Shown here: positions 6,233 to 9,937 of the stretch, piece by piece
How positions within the stretch are numbered: position 1 is the stretch's first letter
How the letters are laid out: each line of letters opens with the position of its first letter
Assembly (NCBI GenBank): GCA_003505795.1
Contig: DNXT01000192.1
Location: 1 to 9,937 of the forward strand
Reading direction: 5' to 3'
Origin: Lysobacteraceae bacterium
GTDB lineage: Bacteria; Pseudomonadota; Gammaproteobacteria; Xanthomonadales; Xanthomonadaceae
Length of the DNA: 9,937 bases
The notes under the pieces: generated by a model
Told to the model about the DNA's origin: nothing
The model's input: the letters and a program-made list of their open reading frames with translations, nothing else
Database searches by the model: none
Position numbers and translations under genes: made by a program

Positions 6233-6904
6233 ATGGCCACTCCTCGAACCCCGCAGATTTCCTCGCGAAAACAGCCGCGCCAGGCCCGCTCGACCGAGCT
6301 GGTGGCGGTGATCCTGGAGGCTGCAGCTCAGGTTCTGGCCCAGGAAGGCGCGTCCCGCTTCACCACCGCCCGGGTGGCCGAGCGCGCCGGCGTCAGCATC
6401 GGCTCGCTGTACCAGTATTTCCCCAACAAGGCCGCGATCCTGTTCCGCCTGCAGGCCGACGAGTGGGGCCAGACCACGCAGATGCTGCGCCGCATTCTCG
6501 AGGATGCCGGCAGGCCGCCGCTCGAACGGCTCCGCGCCCTGGTCCACGCCTTCGTCCGCTCGGAGTGCGAAGAGGCCGAGATGCGGGTGGCGCTCAATGA
6601 TGCAGCGCCGCTCTACCGCGACGCGCCGGAGGCACGCGCGGCACGCGCATCGGGCGAGCAGACGGTGCAGGCTTTCATGCGGGAGGCGTTGCCCGATGCA
6701 GCGCCGGCAACACGCGCGCTGGCGGGCGAGCTGATCACCACCACGCTCAGCACGGTGGGGAAGCAGTTCTCCGGAACGTCGCCGACAGCCGCGCAGATCA
6801 AGGTCTATTCCGATGCCATGGCCGACATGTTCTGCGCCTACCTCGAGGGGCTCGCCCGCGGACGCGACCGGCCGGTTGGATCGGCAACCGGAAACAAGCG
6901 CTGA
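6233..6904 (+). CDS. TetR/AcrR-family transcriptional regulator
   Basis: 223 residues. The N-terminal DNA-binding domain is clear: helix 1 around TELVAVILEAAAQVLAQEG (21-39), then the helix-turn-helix FTTARVAERAGVSIGSLYQYFPNKAAIL (43-70) with the diagnostic GSLYQYFPNK. The remaining 150 residues are the variable helical ligand-binding/dimerisation domain and do not reveal the ligand. ATG 6233 is chosen because the TetR fold begins shortly after it; there is no evident Shine-Dalgarno, only a pyrimidine-rich leader, so initiation may be weak or leaderless. The gene diverges from the O-methyltransferase/SDR pair and probably represses that unit and itself through the repeats in the shared region. 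It ends 61 nt before the convergent fpr gene. Confidence 0.93.
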   Translation: MATPRTPQISSRKQPRQARSTELVAVILEAAAQVLAQEGASRFTTARVAERAGVSIGSLYQYFPNKAAILFRLQADEWGQTTQMLRRILEDAGRPPLERLRALVHAFVRSECEEAEMRVALNDAAPLYRDAPEARAARASGEQTVQAFMREALPDAAPATRALAGELITTTLSTVGKQFSGTSPTAAQIKVYSDAMADMFCAYLEGLARGRDRPVGSATGNKR

Positions 6905-6914
6905 TCGGAGCATG

Positions 6915-6950
6915 TCCCGCGCGCCGGCGAACGCCGCGCGCGCCCGGGGA
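6915..6950. terminator. GC-rich hairpin between convergent TetR and fpr; possible bidirectional terminator
   Basis: Core arms GCGCGC(C)GGC at 6919-6928 and GCCGCGCGC at 6933-6941 close a GAAC tetraloop, with a single bulged C. Outer TCCC/GGGA (6915-6918 and 6947-6950) could pair after an internal bulge. It lies between two converging genes. It lacks a U tract on either strand, so it is only a weak candidate for intrinsic termination. Confidence 0.35.
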
Positions 6951-6965
6951 TCCGCTGCCAGGAGG

Positions 6966-7715
6966 CTATTTGCTGCTGACGTACTTCTCGCGGCGGATCT
7001 GCGCGCCCGGCAGCCCGGCGCCCTTCAGCGCCGCGAAGCAGGCATCGACCATGTCCGGATTGCCGCACAGGTAGGCGATGTCGCCGGCCGGGTCCGGCGC
7101 GAACTCGGGCAGGAACTGCTGCACGTAGCCATGGCGCACGTCCGGATGCGGGTCGGCCGGCAGCGCGCGCGAGAAGCACGGCACGTAGCGGAAGCCCGGA
7201 TGGGCGTCGGCGAAGGCGCGGAAGTCGTCGCCGTACAGCAGTTCGTCGGGGCCGCGCGCGCCCTGCAGCAGCACCACCTCGAGGCCGCGCCCGCGCATCG
7301 CCGTCTCCAGCAGCGGCAGCATCGAGCGGTATGGGGTGACGCCGGTGCCGGTGGCGATCAGCAGGTAGCGCCGGTTGTGGTCGCCGGGCAGCAGGCAGAA
7401 GCGGCCGTACGGACCGCTGGCGCTGAGCCGGCCGCCGATCTCCAGGCCCTCGAACAACGCGGTGGCGGCGCCGCCGGGCACGAAGCTGACCGCGATATCC
7501 ACCGCCTCGCCCGGGCCCAGCGCGTGGTCGTGGATGGTCGCCAGCGAATAGCTGCGCTTGGTCTCGGTGCCGTCGGCGTAGTGGAAATGCACCTGGATGA
7601 ACTGGCCGGGCTGGAAATCCAGCGGCTGGCCGTCATCGCGGACGAACCGGTAGTGGCCGACCGTGGGCGCGAGCATGCGGCGGTCGACGAGCTTGATCGG
7701 GAATTGGACGGGCAC
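6966..7715 (-). CDS. fpr: Ferredoxin--NADP(+) reductase
   Basis: 249 residues, the usual length of bacterial subclass FNRs. The FAD-binding motif RSYSLAT is at 54-60, and GxxSxxGPYG-like residues lie at 95-104. The NADP-binding GTGVTP is at 123-128, and CGNPDMVD (217-224) forms the second nucleotide contact. The C-terminus REKYVSSK carries the aromatic-plus-tail arrangement of Fpr proteins. The enzyme exchanges electrons between NADPH and ferredoxin or flavodoxin in the cytoplasm, supporting Fe-S and redox-stress metabolism. The start is GTG at 7715, with no strong Shine-Dalgarno; the next in-frame ATG would remove 13 residues that look like the family's first strand. It is monocistronic here, convergent with TetR and divergent from yadG. 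Confidence 0.94.
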   Translation of the reverse strand: MPVQFPIKLVDRRMLAPTVGHYRFVRDDGQPLDFQPGQFIQVHFHYADGTETKRSYSLATIHDHALGPGEAVDIAVSFVPGGAATALFEGLEIGGRLSASGPYGRFCLLPGDHNRRYLLIATGTGVTPYRSMLPLLETAMRGRGLEVVLLQGARGPDELLYGDDFRAFADAHPGFRYVPCFSRALPADPHPDVRHGYVQQFLPEFAPDPAGDIAYLCGNPDMVDACFAALKGAGLPGAQIRREKYVSSK

Positions 7716-7763
7716 GAGCGGGTTGGGACAGTCTGTTTCCGGGGCCGGGCCCGCGTGGGCTCC

Positions 7764-7769
7764 TATAAT
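7764..7769 (+). promoter_or_regulatory. Consensus -10 box TATAAT upstream of yadG
   Basis: TATAAT matches the sigma70 -10 exactly and predicts a start near 7775 and a leader of about 40 nt. No recognisable -35 lies at 16-18 nt upstream, where the sequence is GC-rich. The promoter may be activator-dependent or rely on other contacts. Confidence 0.5.
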
Positions 7770-7797
7770 AACGGCTGCATTCTGGCTGCGTCGTCAA
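7764..7797 (-). promoter_or_regulatory. Candidate fpr promoter
   Basis: On the minus strand TTGACG (7797-7792) is followed by GTTATTATAGG. A -10 of CGTTAT or GTTATT would give an 18-19 nt spacer; TATTAT (7770-7765) would give 21. The AT patch is shared with the yadG -10 on the other strand. Confidence 0.4.
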
Positions 7798-7817
7798 ACC
7801 GGCGCGAAGGTACCTGA

Positions 7818-8828
<1,011 letters not shown>

Positions 8829-8847
8829 TCCCTTGCATCGACATCCA

Positions 8848-9663
8848 ATGAACACAACTACGAACCCCGAATCCCGAATCCCGAATCCCGGCGCGGACAG
8901 GCGCAACCTGACCGCGCTGGGCACCATCGTGCGCCGCGAGGTGCAGCGCATCCTGCGCATCTGGGGCCAGACCCTGGTGCCGCCGGCGATCACCATGACC
9001 CTGTACTTCCTGATCTTCGGCGGCCTGATCGGCTCCAAGGTCGGCGACATGGGCGGCTACAGCTACATGCAGTTCATCGTGCCGGGCCTGGTGATGATGA
9101 GCGTGATCCAGAACAGCTACGGCAACATCTCCTCCTCGTTCTTCGGCGCCAAGTTCGGCCGCCATGTCGAGGAACTGCTGGTCAGCCCGATGCCGAACTG
9201 GGTGATCCTGTGGGGCTACGTCGCCGGCGCGGTGCTGCGCGGGGTGATGGTCGGGGTAATCGTGCTGATCATCGCGATGTTCTTCACCCCGGTGCGCATC
9301 CCGCACCCGCTGGTGACCCTGACCACGGTGCTGCTGGGCGCGACGATCTTCTCGCTGGCCGGCTTCGTCAACGCGGTGTACGCGAAGAAGTTCGACGACG
9401 TGGCGATCGTGCCGACCTTCATCCTGACCCCGCTGACCTACCTGGGCGGCGTGTTCTATTCGGTCACGCTGCTGCCGACCTGGGCCGAGGCCGCCACCCA
9501 CGCCAACCCGATCTTCTACATGGTCAACGCGTTCCGCTACGGCCTGCTCGGCAGTTCCGACGTGCCGCTGTGGGTCGCCTACGCGCTGATGCTCGGCTTC
9601 GTCGCGGTGCTGAGCGCACTGGCGCTGTGGCTGCTGCGGCGCGGGGTGGGCCTGCGCAGCTGA
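8848..9663 (+). CDS. yadH: ABC transporter permease, YadH type (ABC-2 family)
   Basis: 271 residues. The conserved part begins at RRNLTALGTIVRREVQRI (18-35) and continues with RIWGQTLVPPAITMTLYF (37-54), SYMQFIVPGLVMMSV (72-86), the SSFFGAKFGRHVEELLVSP stretch (96-114) and TPLTYLGGVFYS (194-205). It matches E. coli YadH, an ABC-2 permease with six membrane segments, closely from memory. It pairs with YadG; the substrate is not established. The start is ATG 8848, 19 nt after the yadG stop, without an evident Shine-Dalgarno. Residues 6-16 (NPESRIPNPGA) are encoded by the CGAATCC heptamer array and look like inserted repeat sequence, since homologues lack them. No alternative start lies between the array and the conserved region. 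Confidence 0.94.
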   Translation: MNTTTNPESRIPNPGADRRNLTALGTIVRREVQRILRIWGQTLVPPAITMTLYFLIFGGLIGSKVGDMGGYSYMQFIVPGLVMMSVIQNSYGNISSSFFGAKFGRHVEELLVSPMPNWVILWGYVAGAVLRGVMVGVIVLIIAMFFTPVRIPHPLVTLTTVLLGATIFSLAGFVNAVYAKKFDDVAIVPTFILTPLTYLGGVFYSVTLLPTWAEAATHANPIFYMVNAFRYGLLGSSDVPLWVAYALMLGFVAVLSALALWLLRRGVGLRS

Positions 9664-9791
9664 GCGGGTTCGCGCCGCTGCCCTGGGTTCGCGCGGGCGC
9701 GGCACCCGCCGCCTCGGGCCTCGATCACGGCGAGAGAACGTCGGGACCGAGGGCCGTTCCACACTGCCATTGAAACGACGAAGAGACTGAC

Positions 9792-9937
9792 ATGCGCATC
9801 CTGATCCTCGGCGCCGGCGGGACCGGCGGCTACTTCGGCGGACGCCTGGCCCAGGCCGGCGTCGACGTGACCTTCCTGGTGCGCCCGGCGCGCGCGGCGC
9901 AGCTCGACGCGCACGGCCTGCAGATCCGCAGCCCGCT
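9792..9937 (+). CDS. panE: 2-dehydropantoate 2-reductase (ketopantoate reductase), N-terminal part
   Basis: Only 48 codons are present; the gene continues past the right edge. The N-terminus MRILILGAGGTGGYFGGRLA is the Rossmann NADP-binding motif GxGxxGxxxG of the ApbA/PanE family, followed by VDVTFLVRPARAAQL. The LVR arginine is typical of 2'-phosphate recognition, and HGLQIRSP fits the next strand. The enzyme reduces ketopantoate to pantoate in the pantothenate/CoA pathway. ATG 9792 has a GAGA purine stretch about six nt upstream. It lies 128 nt after yadH, probably in a separate transcription unit. Paralogues of unknown substrate exist in this family, so the exact role is not certain from the fragment. 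Confidence 0.88.
   Translation, partial: MRILILGAGGTGGYFGGRLAQAGVDVTFLVRPARAAQLDAHGLQIRSP

Noticed and set aside
9666..9709. Direct repeat GGGTTCGCGC and a 5-bp GCGGG/CCCGC stem after yadH
   Set aside because: Too short and GC-biased to call a terminator or repeat element.

Overview
The window is GC-rich DNA (roughly 70%) with dense, short-spaced genes. It suggests a gammaproteobacterium of the Lysobacteraceae/Xanthomonadaceae type (Lysobacter, Luteimonas, Stenotrophomonas, Xanthomonas). The basis is the base composition, the style of the Fpr-like and YadGH-like proteins, and a GGGATTC heptamer repeat of a kind I associate with that family. The family assignment is inference from recollection, not a database result.

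Left part (1-2807, all minus strand). A promoter at about 2777-2806 is followed by a tight series: a 52-residue hydrophobic protein, a 193-residue polytopic membrane protein and a 66-residue Xre-type regulator, joined by ATGA and GTGA stop/start overlaps. After 81 nt comes a membrane-anchored alpha/beta hydrolase of the tripeptidyl-aminopeptidase type, then the start of an ABC ATPase that runs off the left edge. A perfect inverted repeat (TGTCAAG-GTTG-CTTGACA) lies at the expected transcription start, and a third copy of the half-site overlaps the -35 box. This is a good candidate autoregulatory operator for the Xre protein.

Middle part (2967-6904). On the minus strand lie a YhhS/YfcJ-type MFS transporter, a 388-nt stretch with no supportable gene, and a two-gene unit made of a cation-dependent O-methyltransferase followed by an atypical NAD(P)-binding SDR. 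A TetR-family regulator diverges from the methyltransferase. The 130-bp divergent region holds a perfect 9-bp inverted repeat plus a near-perfect third copy. This looks like an accessory, ligand-responsive modification module.

Right part (6966-9937) looks like core genome. It holds ferredoxin-NADP reductase (minus), then the YadG/YadH ABC transporter pair (plus), then the first 48 codons of a ketopantoate reductase. The fpr and yadG promoters appear to share one AT-rich -10 patch. The yadG/yadH junction carries two facing arrays of degenerate 7-bp repeats that encode the last residues of YadG and the N-terminus of YadH. Because 7 is not a multiple of 3, a change of one repeat unit would shift the YadH reading frame.

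Nothing here amounts to a clearly new molecular system. The points most worth a second look are the heptamer arrays at yadG/yadH, the two operator-like repeat sets, and a 13-codon mini-ORF that exactly bridges the hydrolase stop and the ABC ATPase start.
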